A stretch of 64,000 bases of DNA from Schistosoma haematobium (taxonomy: Eukaryota > Platyhelminthes > Trematoda > Strigeidida > Schistosomatidae), in NCBI RefSeq assembly GCF_000699445.3, contig NC_067200.1:18093003-18157002 (forward strand). Direction: 5' to 3'. The number at the start of each line of letters is the position of its first letter. The stretch's first letter is position 1. Position numbers and translations under genes: made by a program. This document shows, piece by piece, positions 21,180 to 33,034 of this stretch. The notes below the pieces were generated by a model. That model saw nothing but the letters and a program-made list of their open reading frames with translations. It was not told where the DNA came from and made no database searches.

Positions 21180-23690
21180 GACACCATGGAGTATACAGGC
21201 CTTCAATCTGTGATGGTTGAAAATGGATACTAAAATGTACTAAAATTAGATATATGCCTTGATTTACTACTATCTTGTTTTAATCATATATCTTTTAATA
21301 TCTTTATCAGTTAGTTTGATAAAGTAAAACAGATAAAATTGTAAGTTATTATGTTATTGGATTGTTATCTGCTGTTACATTTATCGAAGTGTTTAAATCA
21401 CCTAATTGAGATTTGTGCTTAGTCGATATTCACAAGGCAATAATTTGTCTTTATTGAATAATATACAAAAACTAGTTACAAATCTCAACTTGTGAGGTAT
21501 CTATGGCGTTTACCACGTCTTTTTGTGTGAAATAAAAAAGGCTCCGATAGTGCAAATTGACAACCGTTCTTTGTGTCTAAACTGTTTGGCGGTTTATCAA
21601 CAAGCAAAAATCAAACTAAAAGTAAGCAATATGGAAAATGTTACGTTTAAACAAGGATCAAACGACTGCATAAAATTGTCAACAACTGCTACCATGATTA
21701 AGATAAAGTGATTATAATGATAAATACAATAAGTGTTATAAGCATATGTAACTACTTCAGAATATTACACGACAAACTTGCGTTGCTAGGGTTACAACTA
21801 ATTACTGAATATTAATAAATAATATAAAACAATACTGAAAAGAGTCGAAGAGAAATGAATAACAACAGAGAATGTAAAACAGACTTGACATCTACAATCT
21901 CATTACTAATAATATTCCAGTATATTTCATTACTGAACAAAGCCCACAATTCCCCAATTGTAAGTTAAATCAAAAATAGATGACTAAAACAATATTATGT
22001 AAACCAAATTACAAATGTAATTCAGTTTAAATAAATACTTACAACTTTAAATATTACACTTAAAAGAAAGGATGTAATACCAGTTCTTATATGAAACTTT
22101 GCATATTTGTAATATAATTTAGTTGAAAGAGTAAAAACTCAGATTTATTTGAAACAATGGATAGGGGATTTCTAGTTCACTTTATGTTGTCGAAAATCTT
22201 AAGCAATCTATATATATGTATATATAGGACAATGTTAAGTCTTAGGTATGGATTCCTTTATTAGACGTTGAGCAATATTTATCAAGTTTTGTACAGATTT
22301 GAAAGTTATCACTTGTTGTCTTTGTTTTCATGTTTTTCCCATGGTATTGAATAATAAATCATCTAACTCGCTAGACAATGCACACTTTTGTGTTTTCAAA
22401 AAACAAATCAGAACCCCAAATAGCAATATGTGTGGTTACAAGTAATTTAACTGTTGGTCTTATCGATTCATGTTATCATGCATACAGGGTGCGAGACCTG
22501 TTTATTAAAGACGGAAAGCGTCTTCTATTAGTACTTCATCCCCGATAATTTGTAAGGAATATCAGAATACAGCTTAAATGGAGGACTCCAAACTCGTGTT
22601 TTTAATGTCTTTTATAAAGACAGATGCGGCCTGAAAGTAACTTAAGTCTTTAAACATGAAATGATCAATGAGAAAGCATCTTAAACCTAAGAGCTGCAAC
22701 AGTGGATCATCAGCTGAGTGAAAGGACCGAAACACTAACCATGTTAATAATCTATTTACTAAATAAGATCGATTTATCTTTGTTGACTGTCATGTAGATA
22801 AGTATCCTCGAAAGTAAAGGTGAATTTCGGTATAAAAACGACAAAACAAAACATAATGTTCACAAAAATTCACCGTTCAGCATGGTCTTATGGTACCTAG
22901 GTGATGTTGATCCACCCTATTCAAACCGAGTAAAACCAGAAATCAATAACTATGGCTGCTAGGACAGTACTTTTCGTATAATCAGAAAAGGATGGCTAAC
23001 CAGTGTTATGGCATCTAATTCAATGCAAACGAAAGTCAGTGATGTTTATTAACTATCACTGTCGTTGCAGCCTATTCTGAGATTTTGAAGCATTATCGCC
23101 TGGTTCGATATTAGTACACTTATCTTGGCTACTGAAAAAGTGGTCCTTATCCCAAAAACCTAGATTTTTTATGATATGACTATCTAATCTATGAGATCTT
23201 GTATGGAAGTCACATCATTGTCTTTACCCACTCGTTCAGTAGAAACACTTAGCACAATGATGGTTGGGACTTACGAAGAACATGTTTGTGCTGGGGTAAA
23301 ATAATATATTTAGTATGAACTACACAGTGAATACGTCTGCCCATCCAAGCCATTCTATTTCGACTCTACACTCCAGCGTTCGTCATTTTTGACCTCTTGG
23401 TGTTACATGTTGAGTGTACATGTCTTCGGCTTCAAAGATCTTGTGGTTAGCAACCAATGTTAATACAATTTAACTGGTTTGATAACACCTAAACTTAGGA
23501 GTCAATCCAGTTCTTGCTCAACTACTGGGAGGAGCTCATAAGGTATAAATCTTCTGGATGGGAACACTGGCTTCCGTCCCTGTAGAAAGGCATGAGTAGC
23601 TTCAGATTTAGTGCATTCGTATGTAAAGACTTATCATCCATGGTTCGTACAAAAAGACTAGGAGCTTAAAATCAACCCAAACTAAACTTG
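21180..23690. other. Intergenic, no gene recognised
   Basis: Lies between the ESRP 3' end and the CR1 nest. The 62-codon ORF at 21523-21711 has CXXC-like spacing (CLNC) but no domain I recognise and no neighbouring exon, so I do not call it. A short TA run sits at 22210-22226. Decayed CR1 5' sequence may begin somewhere in the last kilobase. Confidence 0.5.
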
Positions 23691-23699
23691 GATGCTGGC

Positions 23700-24423
23700 G
23701 AGAAGGACCCAAAAATTATAAATTTTCGGATGGTGAGGCTCTGGCAGAGAGTGTTGTCGAAGTCACTTTGCGTGCAGCACAAAGTCATTTAGTTGATCCT
23801 TGGGTCTAACACACAAATCTGTGGGTTTTGCTCAGCAAGCAATCGAAACTAGGCGTACAAATGTACTTTGGCAATCCAGATGTAGTCGCAGTCACGAAAA
23901 CTTAGCTGATATAGTCATTAGACAATAGAGAACTTGATTTTAGAGGTTTCACATTAGTAAAAGCCGCCAGCATTCAGAAACATAAGGGATGAGTAGCTAT
24001 AATCAAAGAAAAACTACCTCATTCACCGCTAATTATAACACATCCCATGTAAGTGGGACGTGTGATTTAGTTAGTTTCCGCTTGAAATGGAAAAGAAAAA
24101 GAGCTGATGATCGGTTAGGCCTTCCGCAGTCCAGATTGTAAGGTGAATGAGTTCTTGCTAGATGGTTCCAACGCTTAATCACAAAATGGTTGATGTTTAA
24201 TCTTAGAAGACTTCGTGTAAGCTGATCCCGGTTCAGCGAAACTCCAGTATGATGATCGGCTGGCTAAATTAAACTTATTTAAATTATCATGTATATGAAC
24301 CAGAGGCGACTTGATCACAGTTTTTACACTATTTGGTGACAACTTCACATTTGATATGCCCTCAATTTTCCAATCTTTCAAGACAGAGCCTTTACGAGGA
24401 CACTCCAAAAATGTTCACAAGAT
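23700..24423 (+). pseudogene. Old CR1-clade LINE, 5' part of a split copy
   Basis: Read across frames, this gives decayed endonuclease pieces (NPDVVAVTKT near 23875, LDFRGFTL near 23935). An internal jump then leads to the C-terminal reverse transcriptase region, with DDRLAKLNLFKLS near 24255 and TRGDLITVFTLFGDNFTFD near 24305. These match the CR1 copy at 49649-50428 (RLAKLNLYPLSYRRTRGDLI). The copy is interrupted by the insertion at 24424-27425 and continues at 27426. Confidence 0.7.
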
Positions 24424-27400
24424 TCAGATTCAGATTTGTGTAGTAAGGAGAGAAGGCCTACGGCCTATGTTATTCCTTTTCTAGTATGCTTCTGTGAGTG
24501 TCCAGTCTTCTCTTGAAAGAGTCAATTGGAGGTGCGGATACCACTGCTTCAGGCAGCAGGTTCCAAGTATTGATGACTCGGTGTGAAAACCTGTATGCCA
24601 CGGGTATTTTGTTCGTTCTTGGCTTTTCTACTCGCCTGCTATGCCCTCTGAGGTGTCCCGATCTAGTGGGAAGAAAGAGAGAGAATAAGTTAGGTCCGAA
24701 ATCATTTCTCAGTATTCTGTACATCAATATTAGATCTCCCCTTAGTCTGCGATAGGGCAGAGTAAAGAGGTTCAGTTTTTCAAGCCGCTCTTTATATGAC
24801 AAACCCCGGAGTTCCGGAATTGCACGCGTAGCTGCCCTCTGTACCTTTTCTAGTATGTTTGAGTCACCTTTTAAACAGGGGCTTGCAGCCTGAACACAGT
24901 TCTCTAACTTAGTTCTCACTAAGGATGTGTATAATGTGGTGAACATGGTAGTATCAAGCTTAGTGAATGTCCTTTTTAAAGCCCAGAGGGTTCGAAACCC
25001 CTTAACTGCGATCTCCCGGCAATGGGCCGTCGTCTTAAGATCATTACTCACTGTCACCCCTAGGTCCTTATGAGACCGGACTACGGGTAATGACACATCT
25101 CCTATGTTGTACGTATTAACCTTTGAATCCCCCAAGTGCATGTAGACACACTTTTCCGAGTTTATAGGCATTAGCCACTCTTTAGACCAGTTGATCATAT
25201 TATTTAAGTCCGCCTGAAGAGTAAATGCGTCTTTGTCTCCAGTTATTACTCGCCAAATTTTTACATCGTCAGCGTATAATAACATTGGAGACTGTACTAT
25301 ACTTGTAAGATCATTAACGTACATTATAAAAAGTAAAGGACCTAAGACGGAACCTTGGGGTACTCCACTAAGTACTGGTCTCCAGATGGAGCACTTGGAA
25401 TTTATTCTTACTTTTTGCCTACGACCTACTAGGAAATCCTTAATCCATTTTAAAAGAGGTCCGGCAATACCAAGGTTTGCCAACTTCAATAGCAGCCTAT
25501 TATTTGGCACCTTGTCAAAAGCCTTACTGAAGTCTATGTAGATAACATCCACTGAGTTTCCGTTGTCTAGCGCATTATTCCAGAGCTCCCTAGCTATAAG
25601 GAGGTTCGTTGTACAGGATAGACCCTTTCTAAAACCATGTTGTGCCATGTTCAGCAAGTTATTGGTTTCCATAAATGCTGTTATGGTCCGTTTGATTATT
25701 CTTTCCAGTATTTTAATTACAACACTGGTGAGGCTTGCGGGTCTGTAATTTGATGGAACTTGTCGTAGACCTGTTTTATGTATGGGAGTAACGATTGCGT
25801 CTTTCCAGTCCGTAGGTAACACACCTTGGTCAAGTGACATTTTGAATATCACAGTCAGTGGGGCTGCGATATATTGGGCAATATGTCTCAAGATTTTAGG
25901 GTGTAGTTCATCTGGTCCTGTTGACTTCTCCATGTTTAGGGTGCTAAGAGCCTTAAGCACATCGTTTTGGTCGAAGTCCACGGTGAGCAGCTGGTTTGTT
26001 GACTCTGTAATTGGGTCTGGTTCTTTCTCTAGAGGAGGTTCCTGAGTGAAAACTGCCCCAAAGTAGTCAGCCACAACCTCAGCTTTTTCCTGATCTTCCT
26101 CTATCATTTCAGATTCACTTCCTACTTTAATTAGGTTGGGAATCCAATGATGAATCCTTGTTCTGTAGTTTATGTACGAGAATATCCTCTTGGGCTGCTT
26201 GAGTGCAGATTCTGCCGGCTGCATTTCATATTTTCTTTGCGCTTCCCGAATTTTAGTTATACACTCGTTTCTTATCGATCTGTAACGTTCCATCGTACCC
26301 GCTGTGCCAAGGCGGATGGCAACATCCCAGCATTTCTTCTTTTGTCTTAATAAGCGTCGAATATCCCGCCCTATCCAGGGATGTCCGTGCTTCTTTTTCT
26401 TTGGGACAGTCCAGGGTATGTATGGTTGAGTTACCCGATTGTATAACTGCCTGAATAGAGTCCATGCCTCTTGTACTGATGCCTTTGAGTCGATTTCCCA
26501 GTTCTCAGACGATGCTGCGGAGTTAATTGCCTGTATATCTGCCTTCCATATGTTAGGACGGGCCGGCGCAATTGTTTGACAAGCAATCTCAGCCATGAAT
26601 TTGAATAAGATGACTGCATGGTCACTTCTCCCAAGTGGTGGGAGAAAAGCCGTTTGACCAACGTCATCACCGTGTGTGAAGACTAAATCTAAAAGAGAAG
26701 AGTTTCTTAAGTCGTATCTTGTGGGATCTCTAATGTGTTGGAATAATGCTAGTCCAATCGAGGTTTCTAACAGTTTGGAGTCGAACGAAGATATGGATGA
26801 CCCTACTTCTAAGTTAACCCAGTTTATATGTGGTGCATTAAAGTCGCCTACTACAAGGCTTTTACCGTTGTTACACCAGGACTTAAGTTTACTAAGGAGA
26901 AAATCATCTGCTACACATTCTGGACCGCGATAAACTACAACTACTTCAATATCTTGCCTTCGGCATTTCAACTTACATCTCACCAGTTCACATGTCCCTG
27001 AAACATGTGCTACTGTCTCAGCTAATCTTATGGTTAGGGTACTTTTGGTGTACAGAATAACCCCGCCTCCCCTTCGGTTTAATCTATCAGCCCTACTGGT
27101 TATGAAACCAGTCAATTGGATTTCACTATCTAATACTTCTGACGTTAACCAAGTTTCCGAGACAGCGATAACGTCCGGTTTTTCTTTGTCCACCACTGAC
27201 TTCAGCTCCTCCATTTTATTTAGTAGGCTGCGAGCATTTGTGTAGCACACTTTTAAGTCTGTGGAGAGCTTTCCCTTGCCACCCAGAGTGGCTTGGGGAT
27301 CGTTTTGCTCCAAACTTTTACAATCTGAAAACCCTTAGGAACGAGGTTTCTTTCACCGTTTCGGCGACGCTCGTTTATTTCCGCTTCTGCAGCTCTTCTC

Positions 27401-27425
27401 TTAATACGATCAGCTAGGGCCAGAA
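24424..27425 (-). mobile_element. CR1-clade LINE with intact ORF2
   Basis: A roughly 3.0 kb non-LTR retrotransposon on the - strand. It holds the 947-codon ORF at 24470-27313. At its 5' side only the end of an ORF1-like frame remains (27315-27425, including RIKRRAAEAEINERRRNGER), so it is 5'-truncated. The 3' terminus, about 45 bp past the stop, is a short tandem TGAATC repeat (24423-24436), as expected for CR1 elements, which end in short repeats rather than poly(A). It is inserted in an older CR1 copy of opposite orientation. Confidence 0.85.
24470..27313 (-). CDS. CR1 LINE endonuclease-reverse transcriptase
   Basis: An uninterrupted 947-residue ORF2 protein, which would nick target DNA and reverse-transcribe the element RNA. 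Residues about 20-240 form an apurinic-type endonuclease: CYTNARSLLNK (Asn), VSETWL (Glu), VVGDFN (Asp/Asn) and GRSDH (Asp/His). The reverse transcriptase follows: WKDAIVTPIHK about residue 500, YRPASLTS, QHGFRKGLSCTTNLL about 560, DFSKAFDKVP about 600, GVPQGSVLGPLLF about 660 and the catalytic YADD about 690. The C-terminal region has LGVTVSNDLKTTAHC and a basic tail ending KRRLDTHRSILEKE. There is no stop or frameshift, which is rare among the copies here and suggests recent insertion. The lineage is CR1, the clade of schistosome SR1. It lies between host genes, not in an exon. Confidence 0.93.
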   Translation of the reverse strand: MEQNDPQATLGGKGKLSTDLKVCYTNARSLLNKMEELKSVVDKEKPDVIAVSETWLTSEVLDSEIQLTGFITSRADRLNRRGGGVILYTKSTLTIRLAETVAHVSGTCELVRCKLKCRRQDIEVVVVYRGPECVADDFLLSKLKSWCNNGKSLVVGDFNAPHINWVNLEVGSSISSFDSKLLETSIGLALFQHIRDPTRYDLRNSSLLDLVFTHGDDVGQTAFLPPLGRSDHAVILFKFMAEIACQTIAPARPNIWKADIQAINSAASSENWEIDSKASVQEAWTLFRQLYNRVTQPYIPWTVPKKKKHGHPWIGRDIRRLLRQKKKCWDVAIRLGTAGTMERYRSIRNECITKIREAQRKYEMQPAESALKQPKRIFSYINYRTRIHHWIPNLIKVGSESEMIEEDQEKAEVVADYFGAVFTQEPPLEKEPDPITESTNQLLTVDFDQNDVLKALSTLNMEKSTGPDELHPKILRHIAQYIAAPLTVIFKMSLDQGVLPTDWKDAIVTPIHKTGLRQVPSNYRPASLTSVVIKILERIIKRTITAFMETNNLLNMAQHGFRKGLSCTTNLLIARELWNNALDNGNSVDVIYIDFSKAFDKVPNNRLLLKLANLGIAGPLLKWIKDFLVGRRQKVRINSKCSIWRPVLSGVPQGSVLGPLLFIMYVNDLTSIVQSPMLLYADDVKIWRVITGDKDAFTLQADLNNMINWSKEWLMPINSEKCVYMHLGDSKVNTYNIGDVSLPVVRSHKDLGVTVSNDLKTTAHCREIAVKGFRTLWALKRTFTKLDTTMFTTLYTSLVRTKLENCVQAASPCLKGDSNILEKVQRAATRAIPELRGLSYKERLEKLNLFTLPYRRLRGDLILMYRILRNDFGPNLFSLFLPTRSGHLRGHSRRVEKPRTNKIPVAYRFSHRVINTWNLLPEAVVSAPPIDSFKRRLDTHRSILEKE

Positions 27426-27720
27426 CGAGTTACTAATCAGCTGGATATTGACTTTCCCATCGAATTATCAATGAGTAAAATCCATTAACTTAACACGCGA
27501 TTGAAGCTCGATCTTTTGAAGCTTTCAAAAGAAGGTTGAACCAACTGGGAGATCACCATTGCCAGGATTAACATCGGCCACCTAGCCTTATGTCCTTTCC
27601 GAACTGAGACTAGTACTGAACCTTACAGGGTTTCAATCAACAATACATCGGATCGTTCAAACCATACAAAGTATATATAAAACACCCATAGAACCAGTCA
27701 ACCTTTCGCCAGGTAGTGTG
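27426..27720 (+). pseudogene. Old CR1-clade LINE, 3' part of a split copy
   Basis: Resumes the frame broken at 24423: LTFPSN-like and then FKRRLNQLGDHH near 27520-27560, matching the CR1 C-terminal end (TIDFPIESS...). Joining the two flanks gives EDTPKMFTRF followed directly by the sequence at 27426, so the intact element inserted cleanly here. The ORF 27722-27943 beyond it has no recognisable domain. Confidence 0.65.
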
Positions 27721-27944
27721 ATTGTTTCTAGTATCCAGAACCCTTGGTGACCTGATACAAACGTATCTACTCAGATTACAGGATATACAATCCAACAAAC
27801 AATTACCAAACTATCTACAGCAAGTGCGGTCGAGTGGCCGAACGAAACAACCAAAAGCGATTCCACAGAACTCTGTTGGTTTATGCAAGCTTGGAATAAA
27901 GAATTTCAGATATTGGACAAATTACAGACAGCGCAATGTGTAAA

Positions 27945-29150
27945 TCATCAAGGCCAATCATCGCATTGGTTCTATTGAAATTTTGGTTGGCCCCACGAGT
28001 GCTCCGGTTTAGCGTTGCTTCGCTTTATAGAGTGACGCTTACATCCTAAAATCTTACCGCTCAGTCTTTATTCAATACGTTATTTTGTGTTAACCATTAA
28101 TAATGTTTGGTTTTTATGACGTTTTTTATAAACAACATCAAACATGACAGAACAACTAGACATAACGTTTAACTATACCAACACCAAAATCGCACAAGAA
28201 CTGGTAGGGCTTTCTAAATAATATAATAATAATAATAGTTGTTCTCTCATGTTGTTGTTTAGACGTCCTCAAATGTTCTATATCACTACATAAGTTTTTT
28301 ACACTAATAGATAAGTGAAATAACTCAAACCGACAACCTTTAGTTATAATGTATGTTAACTCTTTACAAGTAAATTTAGGTTCTCCATAGGTATCATTAT
28401 TTTTGCAAGTGCTAGTGTATAAGTTCCCATTCAAGAACATATATTATATGTATGCATACACCTCCTGTTCTAGATTAAGTCTGTCAGTGTACTGATTACG
28501 TTCAACGCTATTCAGGAAAATAAGTATGTTAGACTCTACTTGGTGTTTAGATGGACATACACGGAAAAGATTATCAACAATAGTTGAGCGGAGTTTAACG
28601 ATGACCATTAATGAATTGTTCCTCAAGTTTTAAAATAGGATACCTAACCCATTATTTTACCATAGTTGAATCCTCTTGGCTCCCCAAGTTGTGATTATCG
28701 GTTGTTTGTTTCATGTTCATCTAAAGCGCAGTTATCCCTCCTTTATTTCTGAGCTACCTTGCCCAACCTCCTATCATCACCTTTCAAACTGTTGCATAAC
28801 TAATACCTAAAGCTCTTGGCACCTGTGTTACTAATTCAACGTTTCTTTCTCACTTGACTTTACTTGGTATGTTTGGTCTTTAGGATGATAAGTAACCATT
28901 CACTAGTGAGTTTTGGTGATATACCTTCTCTGACGGTATAAGTAACGATACGTGACTATTCTCTAAAACTAAATGCGCATGATTATTTTCGGAAAATAAA
29001 ACTGAAATTGAGTATTGGTGGAACAGTTCTTAATTTTAATCGAAGGAAGCTCCCCATTGAAACCAAACGCGTCTTTCAGTAACATTCTCAGTATTCTTCC
29101 ACAATGGGCGTTATAATAATTAGACTTGGGACTTATCGTTATAAACTTAT
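27945..29150. other. Intergenic, upstream of GTPBP10
   Basis: No gene recognised. Short AAT/ATA runs are at 28220-28240. The small ORFs here (28156-28440, 28444-28626, 28969-29208) have no domains and the last overlaps an RTE tail. The GTPBP10 promoter and 5' UTR should be in or near the end of this stretch. Confidence 0.5.
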
Positions 29151-29154
29151 TCGT

Positions 29155-29235
29155 GATGAGCATCAGTCGTAGGACCAGGCACATATATGCGTCGGTCCAA
29201 GTTGACATACCTCGTTATCGCAACAATATGAACAC
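29155..29235 (-). repeat. RTE LINE 3' tail fragment
   Basis: Reverse complement of the family terminus: TAGGACCAGGCACATATATG is the complement of CATATATGTGCCTGGTCCTA at 21130-21150. Confidence 0.65.
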
Positions 29236-29471
29236 CAATCATAACTTTGTAAACAAGGCATCTAATCGACGAAATCTGTTCACGAACATAATAAGCTGAT
29301 TTCATATTTCCCAACTTACACTAGACACTTTAATTCCTCATGCAGTATTAAAGTCAAATAGGATAAGCTTCTGCTTTTATTTATAGACCAGCGACAGTAT
29401 TTTTTCGATATTTTACCACTTAACAATGCTATTTCAACCAATTATTGGTTATTTCTGTTCACAGCAGTGTC

Positions 29472-29645
29472 ATGTCCAAGGGTTTCATCGACAAACTTCG
29501 TATTTTTGTCAGAGCTGGTAGTGGGGCTGCAGGTAGTCCACCAATTAAAGGCCGGGGAGGAAATGGTGGGAGTGTATTTCTAGAAGCCGATGAAAATCAA
29601 ACACTCCAAAATCTGTTTATGGCTAACCCGACGAAACGTTTCATG
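29472..29645 (+). CDS. GTPBP10: GTPBP10/Obg GTPase, exon 1
   Basis: The start is ATG at 29472 (MSKGFIDKLRIF...). A pyrimidine-rich stretch ending CACAG at 29464 could be a cis- or trans-splice acceptor just before it. The 58 codons are the beginning of the glycine-rich Obg fold, with FIDKLRIFVRAGSGAAGSPP and KGRGGNGGSVFLEA, matching the RGGSGG...GGEGGKGGDV pattern of human GTPBP10. Donor GTAGTT follows at 29646, phase 0. Obg-family GTPases act in ribosome assembly; the animal GTPBP10 protein works on the mitochondrial large subunit. Six exons sum to 1,215 nt, 404 residues, close to the human 387. No clear targeting peptide precedes the Obg domain. Confidence 0.88.
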
Positions 29646-30642
29646 GTAGTTTTAATGCAACATTTTCCTGTTAAATTTCGTTAAATCTTATCAGTTTTTA
29701 TTACTGATTTGTTAGTCGATCGATTTTATTTTTCAAGTAGCAGTTTATGTAATCATTTTTAAGCCACATTGTATGTGCTTGTTAGTAGTACTTTCAGGCT
29801 CCCAAAACCCAAAGGAAGGTGGGATTGGGTTCGAAGCTGGTTGAAAGCTGAGTACCTTAGTCACTAAAAGTCGCTGATATTTTCATCTACAAGATACATT
29901 CTTATCGATATGGATGTGCTGAGATTTGAATTTGTTATTTTTATCTTCTCTTGAAACTCATCTTTCCTTCCCAAGATTTAATTGGCCTCCGTTGTTTAAA
30001 TGTATGACGATTGGTTGGGAAGTTCCGATACTTTTTGTTCTTGTCTATGCATGTCTGTTTGTTACTATTTAGTTGAATCCCTCAAATTTCAACCAATTAG
30101 GTTATAGGTATAAACCATGGTCTGTATACTGATGTCCAAGCAAACATCTATTATCATAATCAATCTTCGTATCATAGGTCTGAATAAGATTAGTGTATGA
30201 GCCATTCTATTTATTCACGTTGTTCTATTTATTCTTAAAATTAAACGCAATTAAGACAGGGATTCGTATGTATTACTTCCGATGTGATTAACTCGATACT
30301 TTTTATTCAGTGATTGAAGTGTGGTAGCAGTTGCTGTTCAGTGTAAAATTCGTAAGTTTCATTCTTTTGAAAAGAATAAAAAAATAATTTGATCTGAAAC
30401 TATGGAGAGATTCATGTATTTAAAGTCAGTAGTTACATATATTTTGTCATTGTTGTAACACATCTACAAATGCCAAGTGTTAATACAAGTAGTAAATTCT
30501 GAGAACGATTAAACCATAACAAAAAGACTGAAAGCAAAACTGAAATAGATGTAATTCAAAAAAACTTACTGATAATAATTAAATAAAAGTGCAGAAAAAC
30601 AACAACAACAAAACACACAGAAACATACCCATTAAGGGGATT

Positions 30643-33034
30643 AGGGCCAAGGAAGGATGAGAGGTTGGACAAATCGTTTCTGCACGCAAAGTTCAGGCTT
30701 GAGTTTGTGGATTGCCAGTGCCTCTGCGGTGCATAAAATATTGATTCGAACCCCCTTCGATCCAGTTCCTTTGACTTTGTAGACTACCTTAAATGAAGAG
30801 TCCTTTGGAGCGATTTGTCCACAGTTGATTAAGTGCTCCTATATCGAACTCGTGATTGTTTTTCCTTGCCCTTTTAAGAGCCAGGCCGGATAATGTTCCG
30901 AGATGCGTTTGGATAATGATCGCTTTGTGCGGCCTATGTAGCATGCCCCACATGACCAAGTAAATTTATATATACACATTGAAGTGGCCCAAAGCGGAAG
31001 TTTGTCCTTAACACACCCCAGAATGGTAGGTCGGCTAGAGAAAATGATTCGGAGCTTAGCTGCGTGGAATTTTTATTCAATGATTTCGAAATCCGTTTAT
31101 TTAGGATTTCGGCAGCCGTGTCTCCTTTAAATTCCATATTCATAAATAGAGTTTTCTTCTCTACTGTCGATGCTTTGTCATGAAGTCCAGGTGCCAAATT
31201 TCTATCAATGAATCTCGGTGGATAACCATTTTTGATGAGGGTCTGTCGAAGATGAAATAGTTCCCCATCTATTGTATCATTGCAATAAATTCGCTTGATC
31301 CTCGAGGATAAAGAATAAATTAAGTTCCTTGTTCTACTTAATGGAACCCAACTGTGGAAGTTCGTGTATTGTCCATTCCAAGTAGGTTTTCTATATATCG
31401 ATCTCTGTAAAAAACCGTCAGGCAATCTTTTAAACGGATATAAAGAAAACGAAATTCATGGTTTGTCTCTGCTTCTAGGGTAAATTGGATTGATGGGTGA
31501 CAGTTATTGAAAATATTCAAGATATCATTGAGGTCACTATCTTCTTCGCAAATAATGAAAGTGTCATCCATATATCTCTTATATAAATGAAACCTCTCAA
31601 TTATTGGTCGAAGTGCCGATTTTTCTAGATTAGCCGTGAATCAATCAGCCAGGCGAAGACCCAATGGAGAGCCCATTGCAACTCCATCTATTTGTCTATA
31701 GAAAGCATCATTAAATCTAAATTGCACGTTGAGCGTACATCGCAGAAGTAGTTCTTTAAGGTATTGTTTCGGGATACGCATATCAAGATTATTGTTTTCA
31801 ATATAGTCACATAAAAAGCAAATGGTTTCTGTGAGGGGAACATTTGTAAAATAGAAGTGACATCTAATGAGAACATTTTCTTACCGGTTACATTGATATT
31901 TCTAATTGAGTCGACAAAGTCAAAGGAATCAAAAGAATTGTATTTTTGATATGATTTTTAACAGGTTGTATAATATTAACTAACCATTTAGCGATCAAGT
32001 GATAAGGAGAATTGTTCATATCAAGTATAGGACGTAGTGGGACATTATTCTTATGAACTTTTGGGAGTCCATAGAGGTCACAATTGATAATAGCCTCATC
32101 TTCTATTTTCTTTAAAATTTTAATTAGCATCTGTTCAGTTTTTCAGTTGTGTCTTTTGAATGGTCTCAATAGAGAATTTAACAGGATCAGATAATATCGA
32201 AGGTATTTTGGTAACATAGTCAAGACGATCCATAAGGACAATTCCTGCACCCTTGTCTGGGCGACATAACACTAAGTCCTGATTTCTCCGAAGATCAGAT
32301 AATTGAGATTTATGCTCTTTTGTAAGTAATCGGCTAATTGTAGGTGTTTTGTTTACATATTGATTACAACAATCCACAAGAGTTGTTTTGAAATGCTCAA
32401 AATCTTTATTAGATACTGGAATAAGGTCATTTGTCTGTCGAATGAGGCTTTCAAACTGGATTTTAGCGTTGAATTCAATAATGTTAGTAGACGTACTACA
32501 AAATTTAGGACCAAGGGATAATGATTGTAGCTGAATAGTCGATAGTGTTATACTTGAGTAATTGAAAACATATTTCTCTGGAGATTCGGGAAAAGAAGCT
32601 TGCGTCTCGGTCTGTTTTAAACTTTTCATTTATTTCAAGATCACATCTTCAGTACGATTTTTGCAAACAATATCAATGTAATCTTTGAATTTCAAACGTT
32701 GATCTTCTGACAGATCAAATAATGTATGTGAACGTAATGAGATATTTCGTTCCAATTCTGGTATTCTAGACTTAATTTCATCGACATAATTGAGAGTAAG
32801 ACGTTTCAAAGAGCGATGATTTGGGTGAATATGGTTACGGCGTAATGATTTGAAAAATGGTTTCGGATATTCGCGTTTGACTATACAGCTTCTCAGGAAA
32901 TTGATTCTAGTATTCGCTATGGCAAGCTTGACAGAATAACTAAGAAGCCCACTCAGTTCCTTCACTGTCACAGGATCCTTGCAACTCGTCAGATAATTAA
33001 AATAACCCATAGTGCCGTAACCATATTCACCCAA
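30643..33034 (-). pseudogene. Penelope-like RT/GIY-YIG, left copy
   Basis: Read from 33034 downward. The N-terminal region (32630-33034) is intact. The reverse transcriptase follows in pieces: LCRPDKGAGIVLMDR, YGLPKVHK, VPLRPI, then frames broken by one-base homopolymer losses near 32150, 31945 and 31850, then YMDDTF near 31570. The family-type C-terminal GIY-YIG endonuclease is at about 30830-30960 with CYIGRTKRSLSKRISEH. Penelope-like elements are a retroelement class distinct from LINEs and LTR elements, with this RT plus GIY-YIG layout. It shares further lesions with the right arm: an in-frame TGA where LAD should continue (31638-31640), and frameshifts near 31430 and 30960. It cannot make a full protein. 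Confidence 0.9.

Noticed and set aside
21523..21711. A small ORF with CLNC spacing as a possible zinc protein
   Set aside because: Only one cysteine pair, no homologous context and no adjacent exon. It is more likely chance.
24498..27245. Several + strand ORFs across the CR1 element
   Set aside because: They are shadows of the 947-codon ORF on the other strand.
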